From positions 1-64,000 of the forward strand of contig JAPLOZ010000092.1 of NCBI GenBank assembly GCA_026400435.1: a DNA stretch of 64,000 nt, in the 5' to 3' direction. Shown here one piece after another: positions 1-10,862 of this stretch (within the stretch, counting starts at the first letter, position 1; every line of letters begins with the position of its first letter). The DNA is from Hyphomicrobiales bacterium (GTDB taxonomy: Bacteria; Pseudomonadota; Alphaproteobacteria; Rhizobiales; Rhizobiaceae). The position numbers and the translations under genes are program-made. Under the pieces are notes generated by a model that ran no database searches, had not been told where the DNA came from, and saw only the letters and a list, made by a program, of their open reading frames with translations.

Positions 1-1
1 G

Positions 2-868
<867 letters not shown>

Positions 869-892
869 TCCTCCTGCTTTGGTAAAGCAGCG

Positions 893-920
893 AAAGCCCG
901 GCTAGGCGGCCGGGCTTTTT
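893..920 (+). terminator. Rho-independent terminator after dnaK
   Basis: The arms AGCCCGGC and GCCGGGCT form a GC-rich stem with a short loop, extended by flanking A/T pairs and followed by a run of T. It sits 25 bases after the dnaK stop, so dnaK and dnaJ are probably partly uncoupled and dnaJ may have its own promoter in the remaining 155 bases. Confidence 0.85.
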
Positions 921-1077
921 GCTAGGTGGGCGCAACCAGGCGGGGTTCGAAAAATGGCTTGTGTTGCACCGGAACTCTGGCAATGGCGCCGCCGACTTAC
1001 TAAATCGGGAGCCAGTCATTTGCAGGATGGCGCCGCACAATGCACAAAGTCATTGAACATCCGGGCTTCGGGGCGAC

Positions 1078-2202
1078 ATGAAAGCTGACTTCTACGAAAC
1101 GCTCGGCGTCGCCAAGGGCGCCGACGACAAGGAACTCAAGGTTGCGTTTCGCAAACTGGCCATGCAGTTCCACCCCGACCGCAATCCCGGCGACCATTCC
1201 TGCGAGCACAAGTTCAAAGAAATCAACGAAGCCTACGAGACGCTGAAGGACCCGCAGAAGCGGGCCGCATACGACCGCTTCGGCCATGCGGCGTTCGAGC
1301 AGGGCAACGGCGGCGGACACGGTTTTGCCGCGGGCGGTTTCGCAGACATCTTCGAGGATATCTTCGGCGACATGATGGGCGGCGGGCGCCGCCGTTCCAG
1401 TGGCGGGCGCGAGCGCGGCGCTGACCTGCGCTACAACATGGAGATCTCGCTGGAGGAGGCCTTCGCCGGCAAGACCGCTCAGATCAGGGTTCCCGCTTCG
1501 ATCGCCTGCACCGATTGCTCCGGCAGCGGCGCAAAACCCGGCACGCAGCCTGTGACCTGCACCATGTGCGGCGGCCACGGCAAAGTGCGCGCGACCCAGG
1601 GCTTCTTTTCCGTCGAGCGCACCTGCCCGACATGCCAGGGGCGCGGCCAGACCATCAACGATCCCTGTCCGAAATGTTCCGGCCAGGGCCGCGTCGTCGA
1701 GGAGCGCTCCCTCTCGGTCAATATCCCGGCCGGCATAGAGGACGGCACGCGCATCCGGCTGGCCAACGAGGGCGAAGCGGGCCTGCGCGGCGGACCCCCC
1801 GGCGATCTCTATATATTCTTGTCGGTCAAGCCGCACGAATTCTTCCAGCGCGACGGGGCGGACCTCTACTGCAAGGTGCCGATCTCGATGACGACGGCGG
1901 CGCTGGGCGGCGCCTTCGAGGTCGCCACGCTCGATGGCACCCAGACGCGCGTCAAGGTGCCGGAAGGCACCCAGAACGGCCGGCAGTTCCGCCTCAAGGG
2001 CAAGGGCATGCCGGTGCTGCGCCAGCCGCAGATCGGCGACCTCTATATCCAGACCGCGGTCGAGACGCCGCAGAGCCTGTCCAGGCGCCAGCGCGAACTT
2101 CTGGAAGAATTCGAGAAGCTGTCGTCGACCGAGAATTCGCCGCAGTCGAGCGGGTTCTTCTCGCGCATGAAGGAATTCTTCGATTCTTTCGGCGAGCGTT
2201 GA
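1078..2202 (+). CDS. dnaJ: Co-chaperone DnaJ (Hsp40)
   Basis: Type I J-protein that delivers unfolded substrates to DnaK and stimulates its ATPase. At 374 aa it has the standard length. The J-domain carries the HPD tripeptide at residues 32-34. A Gly/Phe-rich linker follows ([13 protein letters not shown]), then the cysteine-rich zinc domain from about residue 144 with four repeats: [24 protein letters not shown] and CPKCSGQG. The C-terminal substrate-binding beta domains and a short tail end the protein. All zinc ligands are present. The ATG start places the J-domain at the very N-terminus as expected. It follows dnaK in the usual order. Confidence 0.98.
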   Translation: MKADFYETLGVAKGADDKELKVAFRKLAMQFHPDRNPGDHSCEHKFKEINEAYETLKDPQKRAAYDRFGHAAFEQGNGGGHGFAAGGFADIFEDIFGDMMGGGRRRSSGGRERGADLRYNMEISLEEAFAGKTAQIRVPASIACTDCSGSGAKPGTQPVTCTMCGGHGKVRATQGFFSVERTCPTCQGRGQTINDPCPKCSGQGRVVEERSLSVNIPAGIEDGTRIRLANEGEAGLRGGPPGDLYIFLSVKPHEFFQRDGADLYCKVPISMTTAALGGAFEVATLDGTQTRVKVPEGTQNGRQFRLKGKGMPVLRQPQIGDLYIQTAVETPQSLSRRQRELLEEFEKLSSTENSPQSSGFFSRMKEFFDSFGER

Positions 2203-2308
2203 ACTGCAGCCCTCCGAAAACGCGGATTGGTTGCCAACGTCATGCTGCGACCTTGCGTTGACGCAGCGGACTGTTATGTGTCCGCGTACCGATTGATGGA
2301 GACCGTCG

Positions 2309-2911
2309 ATGGCCGGTTCGGGACTGCGCAGGCTGGCGTCGAAATTCGATGACGAACTGAAGTTCTTCAAGGGCTGGATCGACAAGCCGCGCGCCGTCGG
2401 CTCGATCGTCCCCACCAGTTCGGTAACCGCGCGCCGCATGGCTTCGATCGTCGACACGACATCTGGCCTTCCCGTTCTCGAGGTCGGGCCCGGCACGGGC
2501 GTCATCACCAGGGCGATCCTGCGCCTCGGCGTGCAGCCGAAGGACCTCGTCACGGTCGAGTACTCGCACGATTTCGTCTCGCATCTGCGCCGCAACTTTC
2601 CCGGCGTGACCGTCATCGAGGGAGACGGCTTCAACCTCGACAAGACGCTCGGCGACCGGAGCGATACGAAGTTCGACTGCGTCGTTTCGGGCGTCCCGCT
2701 CTTGAATTTCCCGGTCACCAGGCGCGTCGCCTATCTGGAAAACCTCCTGTCGCGCATCCCGCGGGGACGGCCGGTGGTGCAGCTGACCTATGGGCCGCGC
2801 TCGCCCATCCCGCCAGGCTTCGGCGACTACACGGTCGAGCGGTTCCACTTCATCCTGCGCAACATCCCGCCGACGCGGCTGTGGCTCTACCGCCGTGCAC
2901 TGAGGAACTGA
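2309..2911 (+). CDS. pmtA: Phospholipid N-methyltransferase, PmtA type
   Basis: Predicted SAM-dependent methyltransferase that methylates phosphatidylethanolamine stepwise to phosphatidylcholine at the membrane. The 200-aa protein matches the size of the Sinorhizobium-type PmtA. The SAM-binding motif I reads EVGPGTG at about residues 58-64, with an acidic motif II (VEYSHDF) and motif III (VIEGDGF) downstream. The N-terminal stretch FKGWIDKPRAVGSIVPTS is characteristic of this family. The position behind dnaK-dnaJ is common in rhizobia. Because related rRNA-type methyltransferases share motif I, the substrate is inferred from family resemblance and gene context. Confidence 0.85.
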   Translation: MAGSGLRRLASKFDDELKFFKGWIDKPRAVGSIVPTSSVTARRMASIVDTTSGLPVLEVGPGTGVITRAILRLGVQPKDLVTVEYSHDFVSHLRRNFPGVTVIEGDGFNLDKTLGDRSDTKFDCVVSGVPLLNFPVTRRVAYLENLLSRIPRGRPVVQLTYGPRSPIPPGFGDYTVERFHFILRNIPPTRLWLYRRALRN

Positions 2912-2919
2912 TCGCCGAC

Positions 2920-3531
2920 GTGGTTTCGCTTCCGAAGGTCCTCATCCCCAAAGTCCTCGTCTTCGCCGGGTCGTTGCGCACGGGCGCATTCAGCATCAAG
3001 ACGGCCGACGCCGCGATGAAGGAACTTGCCCTGCAAGGTGCCGACGTCACCAGGATATCGCTCGGTGATTATCCGCTGCCGCTGGTCGATCAGGATCTCG
3101 AAATGGAAAAGGGCGTCCCCGAGAATGCCCAGAAGCTGGCCCGCCAGATCGCCGCGCATGACGGGCTTCTCATAGCGAGCCCCGAATACAACGCCTCGAT
3201 CCCGCCGCTGCTCAAGAACGCCATTGACTGGGTGGGCCGCGTCAGGCGCGACGGCGCCCGCCCCTTCAAGCCCTTCGAAGGCAAGGTGGCTGCGCTCTGT
3301 TCGTCATCCGACGGCAACTTCGCGGGCATGCGCGGTCTCTACCATCTGCGCGCCGTGCTGATGGCCTGCCAGGTCGAGGTGATCACGCCGCAATGCTCCG
3401 TCGCGCGGGCGGCGGAGGCGTTTGACGATGACGGCCAGTTCAGGGAGGAACGTCTGCGCTATCAGATGGAGACGGTGTGCAGGACGTTGATCGAGCGCGC
3501 GGCCATGATGTCGACGCGGATCGGGCATTGA
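2920..3531 (+). CDS. NADPH-dependent FMN reductase family protein
   Basis: Flavodoxin-fold reductase of the NADPH:FMN/azoreductase/chromate reductase group, about 203 aa. The N-terminal FMN phosphate-binding loop reads [11 protein letters not shown] and the flavin isoalloxazine loop reads [18 protein letters not shown], a hallmark of the family. The open frame starts at a GTG at 2881 inside pmtA, but the conserved fold begins at [11 protein letters not shown]. The GTG at 2920, nine bases after the pmtA stop, is the better start, although its ribosome site (GAGGA) is rather distant. It is likely co-transcribed with pmtA and pyrF. The physiological acceptor (quinone, chromate, flavin) cannot be read from the sequence. 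Confidence 0.88.
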   Translation: MVSLPKVLIPKVLVFAGSLRTGAFSIKTADAAMKELALQGADVTRISLGDYPLPLVDQDLEMEKGVPENAQKLARQIAAHDGLLIASPEYNASIPPLLKNAIDWVGRVRRDGARPFKPFEGKVAALCSSSDGNFAGMRGLYHLRAVLMACQVEVITPQCSVARAAEAFDDDGQFREERLRYQMETVCRTLIERAAMMSTRIGH

Positions 3532-3547
3532 AGAGAAGGAAGCCGGC

Positions 3548-4231
3548 ATGCGGGAAAGACTGATCGTCGGGCTGGACGTCGCGACCCTTGCGGAGGCGCA
3601 AAGCGTCGTGCGCGACCTCGAGGGCGTCGTCTCGTTCTATAAGATCGGCTACCAGCTGGTTTTCGCCGGCGGGCTGGACTTCGCGCGTGAGCTGGCCGCG
3701 GGTGGCACGCGGGTATTCCTCGACATGAAGCTGCTCGATATCGACAACACGGTTGCCAAGGGGGTCGAGAACATCGCCAGGATGGGGGTCTCGATGCTGA
3801 CTCTGCACGCCTATCCCAGAGTGATGCGAGCGGCGGTTGACGCCGCCAGGGGATCGGGCCTGACGCTGCTTGGCGTGACCGTGCTGACGTCGATGGACGA
3901 TGAAGACCTGGCGGAGGCCGGCTACGGATTGAAAACGCGCGGCCTTGTGCTGCGCCGGGCAGAACAAGCGCTGGCGGCCGGAATGGGAGGCATTGTCTGC
4001 GCCGCCGACGAGGCTGCGGCCGTGCGCAAGGCGGTCGGCCCGGATCTCGCGGTGGTGACGCCGGGCATCCGCCCGGCGGGCGCTGCGCACGGCGACCAGA
4101 AGCGCGTCATGACGCCCGCCGAGGCGATACGCGCCGGCGCCAGCCATCTGGTCGTTGCGCGGCCGATCATTGCCGCGCCGGACCGCCGCGCGGCCGCGGC
4201 CGCGATCCTTGCGGAGATGGCGTCAGCCTGA
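3548..4231 (+). CDS. pyrF: Orotidine 5'-phosphate decarboxylase
   Basis: Catalyses the last step of de novo UMP synthesis, decarboxylation of OMP. The 227-aa TIM barrel begins LIVGLDV and carries the catalytic Asp-Lys-Asp array in [12 protein letters not shown] (D59, K61, D64). The phosphate-binding end reads TPGIRPAG, followed by [10 protein letters not shown]. These are diagnostic for the PyrF family. It starts 16 bases after the reductase with an AGGAAG-like ribosome site, so it probably belongs to the same transcript. In Rhizobiales pyrF commonly follows dnaJ and is followed by a DUF1330 gene, exactly as here. Confidence 0.97.
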   Translation: MRERLIVGLDVATLAEAQSVVRDLEGVVSFYKIGYQLVFAGGLDFARELAAGGTRVFLDMKLLDIDNTVAKGVENIARMGVSMLTLHAYPRVMRAAVDAARGSGLTLLGVTVLTSMDDEDLAEAGYGLKTRGLVLRRAEQALAAGMGGIVCAADEAAAVRKAVGPDLAVVTPGIRPAGAAHGDQKRVMTPAEAIRAGASHLVVARPIIAAPDRRAAAAAILAEMASA

Positions 4232-4268
4232 GCCACGGATTGCGGCCAGTTTGCAGGAGGAGGAGAAC

Positions 4269-4562
4269 ATGCCCAAGGGATACTGGATCGCGCATGTCGA
4301 TGTCAGGGACGCCGAGGCCTACAAGGACTATGTCGCGGCGTCCAAGATCGCGTTTGACAAATATGGCGCCCGCATGTTGGCGCGCGGGGGCGCATACGAG
4401 GCGACGGAGGGGCAGGCTTGGCCACGCAACGTGGTGATCGAGTTCGCCTCCCTGAAAGCCGCACAGGACTGTTATCATTCCCCGGAATACGCGGCGGCGC
4501 GGGCAATACGCCACAAGGTCGCTACCGCGCAGATGGTTCTGGTCGAGGGCGTTCCGGACTGA
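4269..4562 (+). CDS. DUF1330 domain protein
   Basis: Small cytoplasmic protein of 97 aa with the ferredoxin-like dimeric alpha/beta-barrel fold of DUF1330. It opens with MPKGYWIAHVDV and shows the family's middle motif VVIEFASLKAAQDCYHSPEY followed by AAR. The biochemical role of the family is not established. The track extends this frame upstream to 4155, inside pyrF, but the ATG at 4269 is preceded by a strong AGGAGGAGG ribosome site and gives the family-typical N-terminus. It lies 37 bases behind pyrF in the same direction and is probably co-transcribed. Confidence 0.93.
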   Translation: MPKGYWIAHVDVRDAEAYKDYVAASKIAFDKYGARMLARGGAYEATEGQAWPRNVVIEFASLKAAQDCYHSPEYAAARAIRHKVATAQMVLVEGVPD

Positions 4563-4609
4563 ACGGGAAGCGGCCGGTGCGCCGGTGGCTGGCGTCACGC
4601 TGCGTCACA

Positions 4610-4620
4610 TTGCATCGCAA
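4610..4620. promoter_or_regulatory. Possible PhaR-type site upstream of phaZ
   Basis: Short inverted repeat TTGC-ATC-GCAA in the phaZ upstream region. PhaR repressors of PHB metabolism in alphaproteobacteria recognise TGC/GCA-containing inverted repeats, so this is a reasonable but unproven operator. Confidence 0.3.
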
Positions 4621-4648
4621 CAAAACATCGCTAACTTCGTTGTCAGGG

Positions 4649-4681
4649 GCATTTCCGTTTTTCTCCGGGTAACGGAAATGC
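4649..4681. promoter_or_regulatory. Perfect 11-bp inverted repeat upstream of phaZ
   Basis: GCATTTCCGTT and AACGGAAATGC are exact reverse complements separated by 11 bases. There is no T-run on either side, so it is not a typical terminator. It could be a protein-binding site or an mRNA hairpin in the phaZ leader, which starts 105 bases downstream. Confidence 0.6.
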
Positions 4682-4786
4682 GCTATCTGTTTGTCTTGCG
4701 CGATTCCGGATGCAGACCGCTGCGCCCCCTTTCGGAACCGACGCGGGGCATGAAGCAGCCGGACGCGACCCGGCAGATGGGGTCCG

Positions 4787-6052
4787 ATGTTCTATCAACT
4801 CTACGAATTCAATCACGCCGCGGTGCAGCCATTGCGCGCCTATGCAGATGTGATGAAGTTGCTCTATTCCAATCCGCTCAACCCGATTTCCCACACGCCT
4901 TTGGGGCGCTCGGTCGCAGCCGCCGCCGAACTGTTCGAGCGCACCACCCGCCGCTACGGCAAACCTGCCTTCGGCCTGACGCAGACGACGGTCGACTGGA
5001 AAACGGTAGCTGTCGCGGAGCGGGTCGTCTGGTCCCGGCCGTTCTGCAATCTCATCCGCTTCGAACGCGATCTTGCGCCCGGCGCCAAATCCGGCCCCAA
5101 GCTGCTGATCGTGGCGCCGATGTCGGGACACTACGCAACCTTGCTGCGCGGCACGGTCGAAGCCATGATGCCGCACGCCGACGTCTATATAACCGACTGG
5201 ACCGACGCGCGCATGGTGCCGGCAGCCGAGGGGAGCTTCAATCTAGACGATTATATCGACTACGTGATCGGCATGTTCCACGAACTGGGGCCGGACACGC
5301 ACGTCATGGCGGTTTGCCAGCCATCGGTGCCGGTTCTTGCCGCCGTGGCGCTGATGGAAGCCAGCAAGGATCGGTTCGCTCCGGCAACCATGACCCTGAT
5401 GGGCGGACCGGTCGATACGCGCCGCAATCCGACCGCCGTCAACCTGTTGGCCGAGGAAAAAGGCATCGACTGGTTCCGCGACAACGTGATCATGCCGGTT
5501 CCGTGGCCCGAGCCGGGCTTCGGGCGAGCGGTCTATCCCGGCTTCCTGCAGCTGTCAGGCTTCATGGGCATGAACCTCGACCGTCACATCACGGCGCACA
5601 AGGAGTTCTTCATGCATCTCGTGAAGAACGACGGTGACGGCGCCGAGAAGCACCGCGATTTCTACGATGAATATCTGGCGGTGATGGATCTGACCGCCGA
5701 GTTCTATCTCCAGACCGTTGACACGGTCTTTGTGCGCCATGCCCTGCCCAAGGGCGAGATGACGCACCGCGGCACGCCGGTTGATCCGAAGGCAATCCGC
5801 AATGTCGCGCTGCTGACGATCGAGGGCGAGAACGACGATATATCGGGCATTGGCCAGACCGAGGCTGCACATGCGCTCTGCGTCAATATCCCGGCCGGGA
5901 GGCGCGCACACTACATGCAGCCGGCGGTCGGCCACTATGGCGTATTCAACGGCTCGCGCTTCCGCTCCGAAATCGTGCCGCGCATCGCCGATTTCATCGC
6001 AAGCTACGGCGGCAAGCGTCCAGCGACGAGGCAAAGAACGGCGAAACATTAG
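4787..6052 (+). CDS. phaZ: Intracellular polyhydroxybutyrate depolymerase
   Basis: Predicted alpha/beta-hydrolase that mobilises stored polyhydroxyalkanoate granules in the cytoplasm. The 421-aa length and the opening MFYQLYEFNHAAVQPLRAYA match the intracellular PhaZ family. The nucleophile elbow carries cysteine rather than serine (VCQPS, Cys at about residue 177), as in the Ralstonia PhaZ1 type. The later acid/histidine region includes TIEGENDDISGIGQT and PAVGHYGVFNGSRF, supplying the Asp and His of the triad. No signal peptide is present, consistent with intracellular action. It is transcribed alone behind a 224-base upstream region with inverted repeats, and a terminator overlaps its 3' end. 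Confidence 0.93.
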   Translation: MFYQLYEFNHAAVQPLRAYADVMKLLYSNPLNPISHTPLGRSVAAAAELFERTTRRYGKPAFGLTQTTVDWKTVAVAERVVWSRPFCNLIRFERDLAPGAKSGPKLLIVAPMSGHYATLLRGTVEAMMPHADVYITDWTDARMVPAAEGSFNLDDYIDYVIGMFHELGPDTHVMAVCQPSVPVLAAVALMEASKDRFAPATMTLMGGPVDTRRNPTAVNLLAEEKGIDWFRDNVIMPVPWPEPGFGRAVYPGFLQLSGFMGMNLDRHITAHKEFFMHLVKNDGDGAEKHRDFYDEYLAVMDLTAEFYLQTVDTVFVRHALPKGEMTHRGTPVDPKAIRNVALLTIEGENDDISGIGQTEAAHALCVNIPAGRRAHYMQPAVGHYGVFNGSRFRSEIVPRIADFIASYGGKRPATRQRTAKH

Positions 6053-6069
6053 GCTGCTTCGCCTTTTTT
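6040..6069 (+). terminator. Rho-independent terminator at the end of phaZ
   Basis: GGCGAA and TTCGCC pair around a 12-base loop that contains the phaZ stop codon region, followed by six T. The stem begins inside the last codons of phaZ. Confidence 0.7.
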
Positions 6070-6200
6070 GTTGCAAATCCGCCGCAATAAAATTGCGCCG
6101 GTAACCATCACGACAATCTGACGGCCTATCGAATTGACAGCCTCGCAGCATCGCTCTTAACCTTTCATTAAGGAAACCAGAGGGGCGGGGCCGGGTTCTG

Positions 6201-6821
6201 ATGAACGCCGTGGGGCATTCGTGGATTCGCGCGGGGATCGCACTGGCCGCATCGGCGGCGTGCCTTGCCTGCGGCGATGCCATGGCGGCGGGCCAGCCCA
6301 TGTTGACTGGGGGCCTGACCTCCCAGCCCATCGGGCACTATGAATTCTGCAAGGCTAATCCTGCCGAGTGCAACACCCGCCTGCGTGACGATGGCCCGGA
6401 ACACATGACCGGCACGCTCTGGAGGGAAATCGCCGCGGTCAGCGCCGCCGTCAACGCGGCGGTGAAGCCGGTCAACGACATCGACCTTTATGGCAAGGAC
6501 GAGGTCTGGGCCTATCCTGTTGGCGCGGGCGACTGCGAGGATTATGTGCTGGAGAAGCGCCGCGACCTGATGCGCGAAGGCTTGTCGCTGTCCAACCTGC
6601 TCATCACGGTGGTCCGCAAGCCCGACGGCGAGGGTCACGCCGTGCTCACGGTGCGCACGGACCAGGGCGACTACATTCTGGACAATCTCACCGACGCGGT
6701 GCGGCTGTGGAACGAGACCGGCTACCGCTTCCTGAAACGCCAGGCGAGCAACCATACCGGCCGCTGGGTGACAATCCGCGAGGCCCAGCCCTCCGCCCCG
6801 CTGGTCGGTTCGGTCAAGTAA
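6201..6821 (+). CDS. Transglutaminase-like cysteine peptidase (BTLCP)
   Basis: Secreted or periplasmic bacterial transglutaminase-like cysteine peptidase of 206 aa. An N-terminal signal peptide (WIRAGIALAASAACLACGDAMAAG) precedes the catalytic domain. The triad is visible: Cys112 in GAGDCEDYVLEKR, His146 in GEGHAVLTV and Asp161 in YILDNLTD. The family is abundant in Rhizobiales; relatives such as LapG cleave surface adhesins under c-di-GMP control. No adhesin or LapD partner lies beside it, so its substrate is unknown. It is monocistronic and converges on comM. Confidence 0.9.
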   Translation: MNAVGHSWIRAGIALAASAACLACGDAMAAGQPMLTGGLTSQPIGHYEFCKANPAECNTRLRDDGPEHMTGTLWREIAAVSAAVNAAVKPVNDIDLYGKDEVWAYPVGAGDCEDYVLEKRRDLMREGLSLSNLLITVVRKPDGEGHAVLTVRTDQGDYILDNLTDAVRLWNETGYRFLKRQASNHTGRWVTIREAQPSAPLVGSVK

Positions 6822-6842
6822 CCCCCAAACGCCACGCCTGCA

Positions 6843-8372
<1,530 letters not shown>

Positions 8373-8556
8373 GTCGCCCCTCCGGATCCGCCCAGCGGTT
8401 GCACCGCGGAGGTTGGATCAGATGTCCCGTAGACACAAGGAAGCACAGACTAAGGGGAAAGACAAGAACAATACCAGAACATATATATGGTTCTGAGTGC
8501 AGTCGGGTTGTACCTGGTTGTACTTGTGGAACGAAAGTGGGCCATCGTCCCACCGA

Positions 8557-9345
8557 TCAGTCGACCGGAGCGCCTGCCGCCCGGTAATAATCCTTGACCC
8601 AGCCGACCGGCTGGGTGCCGAACTTGCGTTTGGTTCCCCAATGCACGCCTGGCTTCAGGATAAGGTCCCATGGGCGGGGAATTCCGTGGAAGATCACCAC
8701 TTTGGCGCGCTTGGGCTGACGAACCTCCGTGAACAGAAGGTTGAACGGGTAGTACCATAGGCAGGAGCGCCTGAAGCTGACGCACCAGCCGTGCGGCCAG
8801 TAGGTGCGGTTGGTTACCGTCTCGGTCAGATAGGCCTGGTCGTGATAGGCAATCGCGTAGGCCTTCTCCTTGTCGGCCATGAACCGGTCGTAGATGTAGT
8901 TCCCGTCCTGCGGCTTGAATGCCAGGAATGCGGCCTGAACGCCGCGATCTGGTCGCATCGCAACCGGCAGCAGGCTCCACAGCGCCGGATTCCACTCGCG
9001 CAGGATATGCAGGCTGCTACTAGCGCGCACCATCTCGACGAACGGGTCGAGCGGTTGCTGGATGATGACGTCGAGGTCGAAATACATGACAACGTCGGCA
9101 TCTGGAAACAGGCCTCGCTTGAACACCGCGAGCTTGGCCCAACAACCGGTATTCCACCGCTCGGGCTCCAGCCCCATGTCGGGGATAGGCATGGCGTCGA
9201 TGCCTTCGGCGATGCCTTCCGGCTTGTCCGTCAGGCACACGAAACGGAACGGCATCGAGAGGTTTCGTTTGACGGCTGCATGCAGCACATTCACGTGGAC
9301 GGCGGGAAATGCTGTTCCCCACTTCATGCAAACGACGGTCAGCAT
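8557..9345 (-). CDS. Putative DxD glycosyltransferase
   Basis: A 262-aa protein with a GT-A-like layout: MLTVVCMKWGTAFPAVHVNVL at the start and a conserved metal/nucleotide-sugar motif VVMYFDLDVIIQQPLD (DxD) around residues 85-100. The terminal section VVIFHGIPRPWD resembles the histidine motif of GT8-like enzymes, and an acceptor-loop Trp/Arg region follows. No membrane segment is obvious. It probably transfers a sugar to an envelope polysaccharide or lipid in the cytoplasm, but neither donor nor acceptor can be inferred. It is isolated: comM lies beyond a 184-base gap and gshB lies upstream in the same direction. Confidence 0.75.
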   Translation of the reverse strand: MLTVVCMKWGTAFPAVHVNVLHAAVKRNLSMPFRFVCLTDKPEGIAEGIDAMPIPDMGLEPERWNTGCWAKLAVFKRGLFPDADVVMYFDLDVIIQQPLDPFVEMVRASSSLHILREWNPALWSLLPVAMRPDRGVQAAFLAFKPQDGNYIYDRFMADKEKAYAIAYHDQAYLTETVTNRTYWPHGWCVSFRRSCLWYYPFNLLFTEVRQPKRAKVVIFHGIPRPWDLILKPGVHWGTKRKFGTQPVGWVKDYYRAAGAPVD

Positions 9346-9452
9346 TGAGCGTCCTCACCCATTCGCTGCCCGACGTGCCCCGGTTGCCAGCGCTGCGACC
9401 CTCTTAGCGAGGTTGGCGCAAGCCGTCCATGGCCGCGCAGCGCATCGGGACG

Positions 9453-10394
9453 CTATGCCCTGCGGGCTTCCACCGCATCCCAGAACAGAGCGGCGATATC
9501 GGCGCCGCCGAAGCGTTTCACCTCGCGCACGCCGGTCGGCGACGTCACGTTGATCTCCGTCATCCAGTCGCCGATGACATCGATCCCCACAAGGATGAAG
9601 CCGCGCTCGCGCAGCGATGGGCCGATGCGCTCGCAGATCTCGCGTTCCCGCTTCGTCAGGTCCGTCTTTTCGGCGCGTCCGCCGACATGCATGTTGGAGC
9701 GCGATTCGGTATCCGACGGTACGCGGTTGATCGCGCCGACCGCTTCCCCCTCGATCAGGATGATGCGCTTGTCGCCCTTGCGCACATCCTTGAGGTAGCG
9801 CTGCACGATGAACGGCTCGCGAAACATCTGCCCGAACATCTCGAGCAGGGAGGCCATGTTGCGGTCGGCGTCGTGCAGGTGGAACACGCCGGCGCCGCCG
9901 TTGCCGTAGAGCGGCTTGACGATGATGTCGCCATGCTCCTTGCGGAATGCCGCCACCTCGGCGGGGTCTTTGGTGATCAGCGTTTCGGGCATCAGGTCCG
10001 GAAACTCGGTGACGAAGATCTTCTCGGGGCTGTTGCGGACCCAGGCGGGGTCGTTGACGACCAGCGTCTTCGGGTGGATGCGCTCCAGAAGATGCGTCGT
10101 CGTGATGTAGTTCATGTCGAAGGGCGGGTCCTGCCGGAGCAGGATCACGTCCATCTCCTGGAGGTCGGTACGCACCGGCTCGCCAAGCGAAGCGTGGTTG
10201 CCCTTCTCGTCGCGCACGGTCATTTCCTCGATCCGCGCAAAAACCTTGCCGCCGACCATGGAAAGCCTGTCTGGCGTGTAGTGGAACAGCCGGTGTCCGC
10301 GCCGCTGCGCTTCCAGCGAAAGCGCGAAGCTGGTGTCGCCGGCGATCGACACGGTCGAAACGTGGTCCATCTGGACGGCGACTTTGAGCGGCAT
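9453..10394 (-). CDS. gshB: Glutathione synthetase
   Basis: ATP-grasp ligase that joins gamma-glutamylcysteine and glycine, the second step of glutathione synthesis. The start chosen is the ATG at 10394, giving [12 protein letters not shown] and 313 aa, the usual GshB length; the track's 10412 start adds six residues. Visible family elements are [13 protein letters not shown], the ATP-grasp lysine strand [37 protein letters not shown] and the metal-binding end [17 protein letters not shown]. The gene is complete. The track's long plus-strand ORF across it is a codon shadow. Confidence 0.97.
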   Translation of the reverse strand: MPLKVAVQMDHVSTVSIAGDTSFALSLEAQRRGHRLFHYTPDRLSMVGGKVFARIEEMTVRDEKGNHASLGEPVRTDLQEMDVILLRQDPPFDMNYITTTHLLERIHPKTLVVNDPAWVRNSPEKIFVTEFPDLMPETLITKDPAEVAAFRKEHGDIIVKPLYGNGGAGVFHLHDADRNMASLLEMFGQMFREPFIVQRYLKDVRKGDKRIILIEGEAVGAINRVPSDTESRSNMHVGGRAEKTDLTKREREICERIGPSLRERGFILVGIDVIGDWMTEINVTSPTGVREVKRFGGADIAALFWDAVEARRA

Positions 10395-10487
10395 GGCCTT
10401 ATCCCCCAACAATCTGGTGCTGCCGATATAGGCACCAGCGCGACGTCTGCCAATCGCCGGGCGACCGTTTGCCTGGCGCGGCGACCT

Positions 10488-10862
10488 TCAGCGGTCGAAC
10501 ACCAGCCGCGAGTAGCCGAGATAGGATAAGATCATGGCGGCAAGCGAGGCGACCACGACGGCCGCGACGGGAGGCGTCTGCGGGACGGCAAGCAGCACGC
10601 CGCTGTACACCAGGTAGTTGGCGATGCTGCTGGCGATCCCGACGCCGCCATAGCGCGCGCCCTCACGCAGCCTGCTCCTGCCCGACGGACCGAACGTCAG
10701 GGTCCGGTTGCAGAGCCATGTCACTGTCAGCCCGCAGGCGATCGACACCAGCCGTCCGAGGAACGGCCCGAGCGGCGTTGCCCACAGCAGCACGGCAAGC
10801 AGCCCGGCGTCGACGGCGAAGCCGACGCAGCCGACGATCGCAAAGCGCAGGAAGCGGCTCAT
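10488..10862 (-). CDS. GtrA family membrane protein (lipid-linked sugar flippase)
   Basis: A 124-aa protein with four predicted membrane helices, starting MSRFLRFAIVGCVGFAVDAGLL and containing the family signature FVCNRTLTF-like segment TWLCNRTLTFGPSG. GtrA proteins are thought to translocate polyprenyl-phosphate-linked sugars across the inner membrane. The track places the start at 11054, but the ATG at 10862 overlaps the stop of the upstream glycosyltransferase by four bases (ATGA), a typical translational coupling, and gives the family-typical N-terminus. Its partner GT2 enzyme is directly upstream. Confidence 0.92.
   Translation of the reverse strand: MSRFLRFAIVGCVGFAVDAGLLAVLLWATPLGPFLGRLVSIACGLTVTWLCNRTLTFGPSGRSRLREGARYGGVGIASSIANYLVYSGVLLAVPQTPPVAAVVVASLAAMILSYLGYSRLVFDR

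Noticed and set aside
1000-2718. A 572-aa minus-strand ORF across dnaJ and pmtA
   Set aside because: Antisense shadow of two clear genes with complete family motifs.
8475-8495. Short inverted repeat CAGAAC..GTTCTG and repeated GGTTGTAC upstream of comM
   Set aside because: Six-base arms around an AT run are expected by chance; no clear regulatory family matches.
9429-10529. A 366-aa plus-strand ORF opposite gshB
   Set aside because: Antisense shadow; the glutathione synthetase reads clearly on the other strand.
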